A stretch of 64,000 nucleotides of DNA. Origin: Monocercomonoides exilis. Taxonomy: Eukaryota; Preaxostyla; Oxymonadida; Polymastigidae. Positions 15,001-27,410 of the stretch are shown piece by piece. The notes under the pieces were generated by a model. That model did no database searches. It was not told the origin of the DNA and saw nothing but the letters and a program-made list of their open reading frames with translations. The DNA lies in contig LSRY02000001.1 in assembly GCA_001643675.2 (NCBI GenBank), positions 1,545,501 to 1,609,500 on the forward strand, read 5' to 3'. How positions within the stretch are numbered: the first letter of the stretch is position 1; each line of letters begins with the position of its first letter. The position numbers were made by a program, and so were the translations under genes.

Positions 15001-15997
15001 GTTGATGTCTAATATTTGTGTTGGTGTCAATGAGCCACGTATTGTTCCAATCTGTGCATCAATTGCCGTGTGGTAGCGTGCACCGAAGAGCGAAGGGCCG
15101 CACTGATTGCCGAAGCTGAAGGAGAAGGATTGGATGACAATGAATGAGGGATGGGAGTAGATGATTGTGGGGGAGGATGTGGATATCATGGGAGATGTGA
15201 GCAAAGAGGAAAGAGAAGAAATAGAAGAAGACATCATCGAAGTCCACGAACTGTCTCTTGGCTGCGAAAAGTTGTTGAGCACATTTGCCGTGTTAGAAGG
15301 AGACGAAGAGGAGAACCTGAAACGAGGTACAGACATCAGCAGAGGAGAAGAAGAGGCAGACATTTTGAGGGAGCTGCCAGCTGAATACGCAGCATACACC
15401 CTCCGGCAGAGGAGCAGATACTGATTCAATGACAGTGTCAGAAGAGGGCGTGTGAATGGAGTCTCAGCTTCAGCTTCTGCTTCTGCCTCTGTTTCTGTTT
15501 CTCTCCCTCTTGCTCGGCTGCTGCTGGAGTGTCGCTGCATCACCTCGTCTATCAAAGACTTGCTTTCGCGTGTGGTGTCTTCGCCCAGTTTCAGCTGTGT
15601 GATGTCCTGTTCAGTGTTGATGCACTGGTTGAATATGCACAGCACCTCCTTCGCACTCAGCTCCACACCCAGCAGCTTCAGCGCTCTTCCAAAGTGGAAC
15701 ACACTAATCCTGCCGGTGGGGTGATAGAGCACATAATACATCGTCAAAAAGGGCGCATCGATGCCGCTGACCGACCGCTTCTCCATTTTGAATGTGATTT
15801 GCGAGCAGAGAATCTTCACTTTGGGGGGCTCTGAGGGAGAAGGCTTGACCGCAGCTGCAGACATCTGAGAAGCAGAACTCAAGAAGCGAGGAGAGCGCGT
15901 ATGTGGTTGTGATTGAGATTGTTGTGGCTGATGCTGCTGAGATCGTGTGAATGATGGCTTTGAAGTGGTGGTGGAGGAAGAGGATGAAGAAGAAAAG

Positions 15998-16077
<80 letters not shown>

Positions 16078-19000
16078 GGAAGAAGAGGAAGAAGAGGAAG
16101 AAGAAGATGTTGGGATTTGTGGTGAAGTGGCGCAAGGAGACTGGCTGAGTGATGGAATATCATAAGACACAGATGAAGATTGAGAGGCAGATTTGTATGA
16201 AGATGTGGTTGAAGAAGCTTCAAGCGAGCTTTCAGTTGAAGCAATGCTGGATATCCCATCAGGCGACGAGCCTAAAGAAGATGATGTGAATGAGCCTTCA
16301 GCGGAAGCAGAGTCCCCAATCAAACTGACTGCAGGCCTCTTTCTCCTTCGCGTGTTCAGCGTCGAATTCGCAAAGGAAGAAATGTGCTGTGTGAGTGTTT
16401 CTGTCTGAAGTGGCGTTGAGGGTTCTTTTGGTTGTGTGTCTATGGCTGCCTCTGGTGGGGGCACTCTTGTTGGTGATGGAGGCGCAGAATCAGGTGGAGT
16501 GGGTTCATCTGTTAGCTCTGTTGTTTCCTCTCTGTAATGTGACCTCAACAAAAATTGTTGCTGGTTAGCTGTCTGTGTGTGAGGAACTGTGCCGTTCGTG
16601 CCATTCTGTGTACCAGTCATTCCAGAAGGCAAACCAGCTGCTGTGCGCTTTCTTCGTGGCGGCAGCGCAGAAATGTCGTGGAAGAGCTCGCGATGCAGCA
16701 CAGCATACACAGAAACATTGGACACAGCGACTGTCAGGGTGATGTTGTTGACCATCCTCTCTTTTGACTCTGAAGAGAAGAATGAAAGATAAGGAGGGAT
16801 TTTCTCTTCTACGAAGCCTTCTGGAAGAGGAGCAGCAGGAGGCAGCAGGGCACTTCCAACAGACGACAAACCAGGCACATTCGACGCTGATGCGCTTTTC
16901 TGCATTTTGATGATGGAGTTTGACTGATACAGCACAAACTGCGGGGAGAACGGCAGCCGCGACGAGATCACCCGCTGGATGGCACAGACTGTTGTGCCTT
17001 GCAAGTCGAAGTCCAAATTCTCCACGCCAATGTGCATCGCAATGATGCTTGAAGGGAGAGTGGCTGAGGCTGGCGCCAGTGTTTCTAAGGGGGCAGCAGA
17101 AGGGATAGACACATCGCTGGAAATGCCGAAGGGGTCGCTGTTTGACTCGTGCAGATGGAAGCGGCTGTGTGATTGGTTGGCAGTGGAAACAGAGAGAGGA
17201 AGGAGAGACAGAGAGGCAGGGGTGCGGGGCAGAGCAGCAGAGTTTGGGCTGTTCATATCCAAAGTGAATACAAGAGAAGTGATACGGGCGAAGTTGATGG
17301 GGTCGAAGACAGGCTGAGGAAGGGCATAGTTCAGATCGATGGAGGAGGAGGCGAGGAAGAGGGAGTAAAGCGAGCGCTGTGGAATGAACTCGAACGAGGT
17401 GGAAGGAAACTGCATGTTGAGCTGGATGTTCTTCACAACGACATCCACAAAGGTGTTTCCGCCCATGTCGCCCAGCACATTCGGGTTTGGAATGAGTGAA
17501 TCGTTGTTGGCGTGCAGGTGGACGATGGCTGAGCTCACAGAAATTGACATCCTTCGCACCGATGGTACAAAGTCACGCATGTCTGGCGGTGTGCGGAAGG
17601 TGGAAATGCGCTTGATATTCTGCAAGGCTTGCAGAGCAGCCATGCTGCTCGACCAGAAGGAGTTGGAGGAAGGGACTGTTGATACAAAGGATGATGTGGA
17701 GGATGAGGAAGATAAAGAAGAAGAAGACGACGACGATGGTAATGAAGCAAAGGATGAAGTGGGTGAAGTGTCATTCGACTGCAAAGTTGGGTGCACCTGC
17801 TGCTGCAGCTGTTGTATTTGTGTCTGCTGGAGATGTGCAGCCGAGAGCATCGGGTTGCTCCAAGACTGGCCGAGCACTCGGAAGAACATGATGTGCTCCC
17901 ACAGGAAGAAGATCTCTGGCTTTGTCACTGTGATGTTCATATCCAGGTCACTCATGCCGTTCCATTTGAGAGGGCGGTGCAGCGTTTGTTGGTAGGTGGC
18001 ACCGCGGATGAGGATGGAAGGTGGAGATTCGACGGGGCAGGGAGGACGGAGTTGAGATGTGGAAGAGGAGGAAGAAGATGAGGAGGAGGAGGATGAATTG
18101 AATGAATATGGGTTTGAAGAAGAAGATAATGATGATGCGGTTGATGAAGAAGTGGAAGAGGAAGACGATGATGATAAATTTTGTGTTTGTGTAGAAAATC
18201 CAGCCGAGGAAAGATAATTGCTCAAATTCGAGTGGTAAAACATTGGCGTGTCGACAAGGCGCTTTGGAGGGAAAGAGATGGGCAGCGTCCACACACGGCA
18301 AGTGCCTACAGACACATCGATGCTGATTGAGGAGCCGTCGGGTGACAGACACGTTCTGGGTGTCTTTATCGCCACCACAGCCGGGTCGTTTGTGGCGATG
18401 AAGAGGGAGGCCTCACGGTGGTTCAGGTCGATAGGCAGACTGGCGCGTGTGTGCTTCTTCAGCCGGATGAAGATGTCCATAAAGGCACCTGGGCGTTTGG
18501 GGAGACGCTTTTGTGAGGTTGTCAGGGGGATGTCTCTTTGTGAAGGGGGCATGCCGTAAAATGACGATGAAGAAGGAGGCATCGTGTTGTCGTACAAGTT
18601 CTCAGTGGACGCAGAGTAAGGGAAGCCAGCGTGGATGTTTCCAGACAGCTCATCTTCTCTGAAGAACGAGGCAGGTGACAGATAGACCTGGTCGCGGTAA
18701 GTCTGCGGGAACAGGAAGTTCTGCACGATTGAGCGTTGCAGGTCGATCCATGGTGAGTAAATCACCTGTGTGTCGAAGAATGACACATCGATGACATACT
18801 TCGGCAGGTCTGCGATGTCCCACTCCCACTCCTCCATCGCCTCTGCCTCTGCTTCAGCGTCTGCCTCGCTGCCTTCAGTCTCATTCAGCACATCACTCGG
18901 CGGATAGGCAACGCTGCTGCATTCTTCTTCTGAGCTCAGCTCGCCTTGCTCTGCCTGTCTTTCGAGCTCTTTCCTCTTCTTCTCGCGCCATTGCACTTCA

Positions 19001-20679
19001 AAGTCCTCTGCCAGCAGTGGGCCAGGCGTGTCCCACTCGATCGTCCCCTCGGCACTCGGTACAAACAAAATCTGAGTGAGAAACTGCGCACTGTGGCGGG
19101 AGAGGTTCTCAATGCCGTCTTTTTTCCTTCGCTTCGGCCGATGCTTCGGCTTGACTTTGACAGAAGGGGTGTGATGCGAGGATTTTCGGCTTGGTTTTGA
19201 TTGACTATCCCTGCCCTCTTCTCCTTGAATCTTCATTTCAACATTTCCCTTTCCCTCATTTGCATTGTTCCCATTGGATGTTTCATTTGACGCTTCCTCT
19301 TTGCTTCCATCTCCTTCGACAGAGTCTGCATAGTCCTCTCCTTCTTCCTCATCGCTGTCGATTTCATCGTCCTCTTCTGCCCCGTTTTTTGGCTGTGCAG
19401 GGAACAGGTTGTGTATCCAGTGCCAAGTTGTGCGAAACCAGTTGTTGTTTCCTTCGATATCACTTATCGAATCATCGTTGTCAGTCATGGAAGAGGATGA
19501 AGGGCGAGGCGGTGGAGTGGAAGGAGACGATGCTGCTGAAGATGCTCTTGCTTGTGAAGATTGCGGAGTTGATGGCTCAATGCCTGCTGTTGGACTGAGT
19601 GGAGATGGAGTTGGACTGAGGGGTGATGCGAAAGATGAAGAGCTTGCTGGGGTTAATGAAGGAGATGCAGAGCCGGAAGAAGTCGAAGCAGAGGCTGATG
19701 ATTGTGAAGGAATATTCTCTTGAGTAGTGTCCTCAGTCGATGCTGAATGAGTATTTGCGCTTTGCTTTGCTGCTTCAGTTTCATATTTCAGCATCATCCA
19801 TTCTGATGGAGTGTAAAGCTTTCCTGTTTCAGAAGGAAATACCTTGCACACTTTTGAATTTCCAATCTCTTCGGCATATCCACTTATTTGCACAAATGAA
19901 ATTGCTATTTCATTTGTCCTGATATCCTTTGCATTGTCACAAGGACGAACACGATATGTTCCAGATGCTCTTGCAAAACTTATTTGGACCATTGCGGGCT
20001 CCGGATGAATGTGAGCAAGGGGAACTGTCTTTGCCCATTCGCAATCGCTAACATCTGATGCGATTACAAAAGAGCATCTGTCAATCGCAAATTCAATAAC
20101 AGGTGAAAGCCAAGAAATTGCAGTTTTGTAATTTGGAATAGCTCGATTCTCATTTGGAGATACAGAAATGGTAACTCTTTTTTTTGTCTTCCTTTTTTGA
20201 GGAATGCCAATTGTTTTTGTTAGAGATTTCAAAAAATTCCCCAGTTGAAGTTTTTGTGTCTTTTTCGTCTCAGTAACCATTCTTTCGAGTTCGGAATACT
20301 TTCCAACGCTATTAAAGTAGTCAATGTGCAGTCCAATGACAAAAACGCTAAGTCTACTCGAGTTTTTTAATGGAGCTGAAGGAGAATCATCAACGCGAGC
20401 CCACCATTTCAAACGTGCCACTAATTGGACAACTGTTATATGCATGTCAGGAGTTGTAAATGCAACATCTGAAACAACAACCTTACCAGAAAGAAGTCCA
20501 AATTGAAATTGTCCAAGTCTTATGCATTGCTTTTTGCGTCTGAAAGTGGCAGCATTTAAAATCCAAGAAACAAGTTGTCCGAACATCCTGGATTGGAGTA
20601 AAAATAGCAGAACCAAGCCCAGAAAGAACACAGTAACTGAAACAAAAAGATTGAACAATGACTGTGTTACTGTATCCAT
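1..20679 (-). CDS. Giant bridge-like lipid-transfer protein, BLTP1/Csf1/Tweek family (C-terminus outside window)
   Basis: A single minus-strand frame runs without any stop from an ATG at 20677-20679 to the window edge (at least 6,893 codons, no intron needed). Residues 8-28 form one transmembrane helix. The following segment, with IRLGQFQFGLLSGKVVVSDV at about 53-72 and a KWW at 91-93, matches the conserved N-terminal block of Csf1 and animal KIAA1109/BLTP1, where one ER anchor precedes a long hydrophobic groove built of repeating beta-groove modules that moves lipid between membranes. Known members are about 3,000-5,000 residues. This one is longer because of low-complexity inserts: a serine run at residues about 1,524-1,571 and acidic/basic tracts near 3,570-3,690. 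The start is chosen because the helix follows at once and the next gene lies 140 bp upstream on the other strand. The family call rests on the N-terminus. The rest was not matched in detail. Confidence 0.82.
15966..16107 (-). repeat. Serine-codon trinucleotide tract inside the giant gene
   Basis: Imperfect TCN repeats (GAA/GGA on the plus strand) encode about 48 consecutive serines in the giant reading frame. The repeat length stays in frame with the flanking protein, so it is translated and not an intron. On the plus strand the same tract gives a spurious poly-Glu frame. Confidence 0.85.
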
Positions 20680-20819
20680 ATCTTAGCTCAGAACTGTTCC
20701 GAAAAAGAGAATTTTGAACAAATTGATCTCTTATAAATGGTCCCATCAAATATTTTTGATTCAAAGACTGTACTAATTATGCATGTGATCGAAAGAAGCT
20801 TATCAAAATTTGAAGGGTA
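20680..20819. promoter_or_regulatory. Divergent intergenic region (bidirectional promoter candidate)
   Basis: Only 140 bp separate the start codons of the giant lipid-transfer gene (minus) and arginine deiminase (plus). Both 5' flanks must lie here or overlap. No TATA box or other named motif could be assigned with confidence. Confidence 0.45.
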
Positions 20820-22797
20820 ATGCAAGATATTCACGTTCCGGAGACTGTTCCTGTTGAAAAAAGCTATTACAATTTGAGTGCCGTTCAAGAAAGCCTTGCA
20901 CAAAGCCCAATCTTTCAATATGATGAAAATGACATTCCAAGGCTCGTTATTACACATGAGCCTGAATTTGCACAAACTCTCGGAAGGTGTTATTTGAAAA
21001 TTAGCGTTGCATTGTGTTATCATCATTTTTAATTTTATAGTATTCATCCTGATGCATTTTTGTTTTCGAAAGCTGTTGATTTGAAATTGGCAAAGCAGCA
21101 GCATAGAAATGTATGATGTCTATCATTTAAAATGGCAAATATGTTTTTATTTTTTATTATCATGTAGTTCCGGGAAACTATAAGAAAGCACACAGGTGCA
21201 CTTGTTTTCACTGTTCGTGAGATCTTACTCATGGGATGCGATGGTATGGACCAACAAATTTAAATTTAAAAGTATTAAACAAACGAAAAATCTTTGAAAT
21301 TCTTTTTTGTAGATCTTCGCCATCGCGCTGAACTTGAAGAATTTGCTTCTCATTGCATCCATTACAGACTTGAAAATGGATTAAAACAGGAAGATTTATC
21401 AGAAAAAGAAGTTGCTCTCCTTGATGATGAATACAAAAGAGCATCACTTAAAAAAATGACCGACGTTCAACTTGTTGATGTTATTATGTCGCAGCCCACC
21501 ATCATCATTGAGAAACCTGATCCATCAAAGCATTTTGTCTCTCACAAAATTGAAATGGAGCCATTAACAAATTTGACATTCTGCAGAGATCAGCAAATAA
21601 CAACAGCCAAAGGTGTTGTGATGGGTTCGATGAATATGGTGCAAAGAGTTTGTTCTTTATTCTTTTATCTGTTTGTAATTTATTGATTTTTTGATATTGA
21701 AATGATGATTTATTCATTTAGCAAATGGAAACGTTGTTAATGTTGCATGTGTTTAAGAAATTGGGAATTCCAATCGTTGGAAAAATTCCAGCCGAAGAAG
21801 GAGCAACATTAGAAGGTGGAGATTTCCTTCCAGGTGGTTCAGATATCTGCTTCATTGGTTGCGGCCTTAGGACCAACATGAAGGCAATTGGTTTGAAATT
21901 TTAAATAATATTTTTTTTTTGCTTTTAAATGTATATATGTATAATTGACTGATTGTTCTGTTTTGAATTATTTTTATTTTATTTATTTTTTTTTAAAGAC
22001 TACATGTTAAGGAACGATCTTTTCGGTACCCGTCGTGTTGCTGTTGTGGAGGACAAGTGGGATATCAACCCTGATAGGCTTCATCTTGACACAGTGTTTG
22101 GCCTCCTTGATGCTCATAACTGTATTGTCTCTGAGGATATCATCGGAGAAGAAAGCAAAATAAAAAGATTGGTGACCGAATATGTGAAGAATGACATCAG
22201 CGGACAATACGAAATATCTGTTAAAGAAATGGAATTCACGTTTGTTTATACAAAATTTGAAGCTTTTAATTTGTTTCTGATAAACTTCAACTTTTATTTT
22301 ATTTCTACAGGCATTATTTGAGAGAAAACAAATACAACATCATTCCAATTCCAGCAGATGTTCAGCTTGTGCTTGGCTGCAACATTCTGAACATTGGAAA
22401 AGGACGTATCATCTGCACACACGAAACATGCGGCAGACTTATTGTGGAGCAGGCCATGAAAGCTTCAGCATCTTCTTCTTCATCTGAGCTGACATCTCCA
22501 CCATTCACAGGATCTGTGCATGTGATTCCATTCAGCGAGATTGTCTCGATGAATGGCGGAGTGCATTGTGCATCGTTTGTCTGCCGTTATCCTCCGGATG
22601 CGCAGTTTGTCACGCGAATGGCGACTCCTGGATTTGGCCCCATGTCAAATGTGCCTAATTTATCTTCGCCTGTGCTTTCTGTGTCTCATTCGGAACACAC
22701 TCTTCCTCCTGTTTCAACCACTCCCACCACAAAGACTTTTTCTGCCCCGCTTATTCGTGGTGTTGTTCATGGAATAGCATCTCTGGGAAATCAGTAA
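20820..22797 (+). CDS. Arginine deiminase (7 exons, 514 aa)
   Basis: The exons read join(20820..20986, 21041..21110, 21168..21243, 21313..21647, 21722..21890, 21999..22239, 22311..22797), with every phase closing. The enzyme hydrolyses arginine to citrulline and ammonia, the first step of the arginine dihydrolase pathway, usually cytosolic. Guanidino-group-modifying motifs are all present: LTFCRDQ with Asp197, LEGGDF with Asp250, HLDTVF with His301 and Asp303, and the nucleophile in NGGVHCAS at Cys439. The protein carries about 75 extra residues after the catalytic Cys, rich in Ser, Thr and Pro. Introns are 54-108 bp. An AATAAA lies about 20 bp after the stop. In eukaryotes this gene is known from anaerobic protists and some algae. 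No ornithine transcarbamylase or carbamate kinase gene is in the window. Confidence 0.95.
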
Positions 22798-23080
22798 TTG
22801 ATTTTACAGCTGTTGATAGAATAAAAATTTACAACGATTGTATGGTTTCCACAGGAATTTTCAATTTTTTGATTTTAAAAACAGTTATGTTTTTTCTACT
22901 TCAACTGTATGTATCTGAAATTCATTAATACACCCCAGTAAGTTTTTTGATGCAAACCACTTATTGCTTGCAATTTTTAAACTGAAAAACTTGGGGAATG
23001 AATAAAGATGATTTTTTTATTTTTATACAAGTCAGACATGAAAAATTACGTACATGTGCAAATGAATAATTTTAAAAAAC

Positions 23081-23136
<56 letters not shown>

Positions 23137-23497
23137 ATTTCGTGCAAACGAATTCTAATAAAAAAATCACTGGACCACTCTTTTTGGATAACTGTCGTTT
23201 TTTTCATGTTTTGAGGATATGATTCTTCTCGAAGAGAAGAAATGGATCTATACGGGATGTATTTTTTGCTTTATGAAATTTTTTTCGCAATGCATAAACA
23301 AAAAAATTTTTTTTGTTTTTTTGATTTTTTTCATTCTTAGAAAACACATAAGCGTGAAATTTTTCACAAGATATGATAGCATAAAAAGTTTGGAGCAAAG
23401 TTTTGTTTTATTTCATTAATGGAAATATTTTGCCAATCGTGAATTTTTATCACCCATATTATAATTCTGTGGAAGAAATTTAAGTTAAGAAATCGAG
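22798..23497. other. AT-rich intergenic region with a poly(A) run
   Basis: This stretch holds the 3' end of the arginine deiminase transcript and an uninterrupted run of 53 A at 23082-23134. It shows no open frame of convincing composition and no RNA gene that I can see. The run may be a retroposon tail or simple slippage, because no duplicated flank was found. Confidence 0.6.
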
Positions 23498-25394
23498 ATG
23501 TCTTCGACAAGGCCGACGATGTCTTGTATGCAACTTCATTTTATAATGCACACACATATTTTATTTACGGAAAATTATGTACATATTTTTTAGGGCAAGA
23601 AGAAGGTTAACTATAAAAATGATTCATTTTTCAGAAATTTTTATGTATTTCTTTTTGTATAGATGAGGATGATTTGTTTCAACCCGCACAGCCATCACAA
23701 TCGCAAAACGAAGCAGTAAAACCAAAAGTTTCATCGCCTCTTCATCAGACCGAAATTGGAATTGAAGCATCCGATAGTGATGAATCTTTATCATCTTCTG
23801 AACCAGGTGTTTTTGAAGGGCGTCCCTCGCTTGCCAAAACAGATTCAAAAATAAAGCGTTCTCCTCATTCGTCTCAAGAAAGATCGCACCAGAAAATGAG
23901 TTCCACAGTGCCATCAGATTCAATGATGACAAGAGGAAGAAGAAGAGAAAATCCTCGCAAAGAAGATGCTTATCTTCAAGATGATGATGATGATGATGAT
24001 TACATGGAAGATGAAGGGAATTCGTTTCCTAGACGTTCTGTTTCATTATCTCCATCTAATTCTCGTTCTTCAAAGCACAGATCCAGGAGTAGTGCTAAGC
24101 AAGCGAAAACTTATAAGCAACGAAATCTCTCAAGAAAATCTCCAACTTTATCTGGAAAAACAAGCAAAAGTGCATCTCTGAAAACAACAAGAAAGACAAC
24201 TCGACAGAAAGAAAAAACCATTAGAGTTGAAAATGAAGATGAATCAGAGTCAGAGCAAATGGAAAGAAAAATTACTACGCTTCCCCAACCTCCTCCACTT
24301 CGAAACCAGGTTGGTCCAAGCATCATGAGAATTCTTTTATCGTGGGCATTATTTCCGTTTCGGGGAATAGTTTTTCTTTTAATATGGCTAATACCACAAG
24401 TAATCTGGGGTTTGGTGGAAATTATCGTCGGATTTGCTTATATCAAGGCTCGGCCATTACTCAGAACAATACTAGAAGGAGAAAATGGAGACATCTTAAC
24501 TTTATCATGCCAGAATTCAACTTTGTTGCAGGTTTGCACAAGAATTGGAATGTGTTCAAAGTTTATAATTAATCCTCTTTTCGAAAATTGAAAAAAATAC
24601 AAATAAAGTCTTTTCTGTTTAAATTTCAATGCAATTATAATGTTTTCATTTATCTTTTTTTATATATATTTATCAACCTCACCACCTCTGAATGTCAGGC
24701 TTTTCTTATCGTAGATGGATTTATCTTACTTCTTGATCTTCTTCTTCATCTTTTTATTCTAAACAAACCAGCTGCATATCTTATAAATCATCCACCTTCA
24801 ATTGACACACCACTTTTTTCAATGATTCCGCCTGAAATAAAAACGGAAAAGATACTTTATTTGATTCGAATCATTTCACTCATTGTAATCCGTGCATTTC
24901 AGTTGATCTGGTACATTGTCGGAGCAGCTGCTTTGGCCACGCAACATTACTATGTATGATGAAGTGAAATTATGAAGCGTTTTGTATTTGAAAGAATATT
25001 TTTTTTTTTCTTGGAACAGCTTTTGTTTAACTTTTATTTGATTTTCTGCATTTTCTCCATGTTATTAATTTTCTTCTTAATCCAGTTCCTTTCATATCCT
25101 CCTTCCTCTGCTTCTGCGTTTCATTCCAACTCTTCATTGGCATCAGCTGCAAATATGTTTCATAACTCTTCAATCACACTCTCCGCACCAAAAACTCTCT
25201 CCGCGCTTTCTGCCAGGCCAGCGCCTGGACTTTCTGTCGTCTCAATGATGGCGCTTCTGATTGGATCTTTTTCGCTTGGATCTTACGTCGTGATGACACT
25301 TGGGCTCTTTCTTTTCGTCAAGAAGTTGTGGGAAGAGCTGGATCTCGTTATCTTCCCTTCTGTCGCAAGATTTCAAGGAACCGATCGCGTTTGA
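23498..25394 (+). CDS. Multi-pass membrane protein, family unknown (512 aa)
   Basis: The proposed structure is join(23498..23525, 23594..23605, 23663..24531, 24699..24953, 25020..25394), including a 12-nt microexon, and all phases close. Residues 1-210 are disordered, rich in Ser, Arg and Asp with an Asp7 run. The rest has about six hydrophobic helices: two after a PPPLRNQ segment, more around 305-390, and a last pair near the C-terminus ending in a short charged tail. No signal peptide is seen, so the first helix probably acts as a membrane anchor. The start and the two tiny first exons are the weakest part. The gene is convergent with another membrane-protein gene. I do not recognise the family. 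Confidence 0.75.
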
Positions 25395-25709
25395 TGAAAT
25401 TTGACTGTATAATTTTGTTAAGCATACATTGTTTTCACTTCGAACCATGCATTTCATTCATTTCTCTGATTTTTCAATTTTTTTTTTTTTTGATTGATCT
25501 TTTTTGTGTCAGTTTTTTCTTTTCTTTAAAGATAGAACACAACCATTGAAAATAAATTCCTCTATTAAAAATTTCACTCAAAAAGAAGAGCATATCAAAA
25601 TCAAGCAAACATTTTAAAAAATGAATAAAAGCGAAGAAAAAGAAGGATTGTAACAGTTGAAATATGAACAATTAACAGATAAGATTAATTAAACTTACTG
25701 AAACATGAT

Positions 25710-27410
25710 TCACTGCTTCTTTTTCTCACTTTTTTGAATATCTTTTTTTCGTTTTGGCTTTGCAACAGGTGCACGGGCAACTAATGAAGACAGTTTCTGC
25801 TTCAGTTTCTTTTCTCTGCTCAAAATGCCTGGAGAATTCATAATCCTGCTTAATCCCAATTTGCTTGAAGGCGGAATCAAAGATGACGAGGCCGATGGCG
25901 ATTCTGCTGACAAAACAGATGTCCCTTGCGACAAGCGGAATTGAGCATTGCGGCTTGTGCTTGGATATGTCTGCGTTTGGGAATAAAGCTGCTGATCATT
26001 CAGTCCTGCAGATGTAATAGAAGAGTTGGCTCTCTTCTTTTCGGACGCTCTTTCCGCTCTTTTTTTGTTTTCTAAATGGCGATTAATGTTTGAAAACTGA
26101 GGGGGGGGGGGGGGATATTTCATATAATGAAAACCAGATAAAAATAATTGGGGAAAAAAGCATAAAATTTGATAAAATTCTATTAATTGCACCCAAACCA
26201 CTACACATAGAAGAGTACATAAAATGCCAATCCCGTTTGCAATTAGAGGCACAAACACATTTTCAGAATTCTGGAGCAGCGAACGTCTGCGCGGTGCAAG
26301 CATCACTTTCTTGCCCGTCTTCCCGTCCACAGCTGAATTGGCATACTGAAGCAAAAATCGTTCGATAGATCGAACTGGAGGAAGAGATCCGATAAATGAC
26401 GAAATAATTCGAACAAAAAGGAGAAATGTCGCCTTTATCATTGCGAAAAAGCATTCAATGAGGAAAATTGTCAGGCTTATAAAAGTTACCGGTGACAACT
26501 TAAAATCTGGAAGCGCAGGCAAATCACATTTCCAGTTCTTTATGATGAAATCGGGTGAAAATGATTTTAGAAAAGAAGCAAGCACTTGATAAATGAAGTT
26601 GAAGACAACGAAGTGAAATGGAGAGGTTTGAATGAAATGTGCTGATGATAAGGTAAAGATTGGAAGTGAAAGAACATACTCGCAAAGAAGATCAGGGTGA
26701 TATGAAAAAAAATAAACGAGCAAATTTGCTGCACATGAAAAATTTGAGCTATATTCCGAATTTCACGAAAAATAAAAAGATGATGAGAATGTAAGCAACA
26801 ATCATTTTTGTAAAAATGAATAAGACAAAAAAAGTTACACACAATTGGAGTTCATATTTCGATATGATAGGAGGATTTTGTAAAATCCAACAAGTCCAAA
26901 GTCCTCCGCAAATAAATTGAATTAAAGATGATACCCCAAAAGGATTGTTTGGGTATATAGATAAAGCCTTTGTGATGTATTTTATTGAAGTGAGATTGAG
27001 ATAAAGCATTGACGAGCAATTTAAGATTACAATAAAGCAAAAAGAATTAAATTGTCTTTTCCAAAAAGGAGGTAATTTTTGCGAGATTTCCCACACAATG
27101 AAATGAATGACGATTTTGTTAAATGAGCGGGTCCATTCTCATTTAAATAGCACAAAAGAAATTTTTCAATAAAAATAGAATTTCATTCAAAATAAAACAG
27201 CTACATACCTGGACTTTCTCGAAAAAAGATTATAGGAACAAGTGTTTCTCCGACAATCGTTAAATACAATGAGGAAAAAAAAGAATTCCATCGATTGTGT
27301 CTTTTTTCATCAATAATAATGCAATGAAATGAATGTAAAATAAAAAGCCATGGGAAAGATGCAGATAGAACAGATCCAAAAAGATTTAAATAACTTCCTT
27401 GATTTACCAT
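25710..27410 (-). CDS. Multi-pass membrane protein with basic tail, family unknown (about 505 aa)
   Basis: The proposed structure on the minus strand is exon 1 27410-27209, exon 2 27137-26841 and exon 3 26728-25710, with introns of 71 and 112 bp and consistent phases. The first 370 residues are strongly hydrophobic, with about eight to ten helices. The last 130 residues are hydrophilic, Ser-rich and strongly basic, ending in KSEKKKQ. A nucleoporin NDC1-like fold is conceivable from the layout of helices followed by a soluble tail, but no diagnostic motif supports it. The frame passes through a C14 run at 26101-26114 as four to five prolines. If that tract were the pyrimidine tract of a 38-nt intron the frame would break. 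Confidence 0.7.
26101..26114 (+). repeat. G14 homopolymer (C14 on the coding strand)
   Basis: Fourteen consecutive G lie inside exon 3 of the minus-strand membrane protein gene. In frame it codes prolines just before QFSNI. A TCAG directly follows the C run on the coding strand, which also resembles an acceptor site. Confidence 0.9.

Noticed and set aside
15947-16165. Poly-Glu open frame on the plus strand
   Set aside because: It is the complement of the serine tract in the giant gene.
1-20679. Dozens of 60-220 codon frames on the plus strand and in other minus frames
   Set aside because: They overlap the one continuous minus frame and mirror its Ser- and Glu-rich codons. None has an independent motif.
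23082-23134. A53 run as a retroposon tail
   Set aside because: No repeated unit precedes it and no flanking duplication is visible, so it is only listed as a homopolymer.
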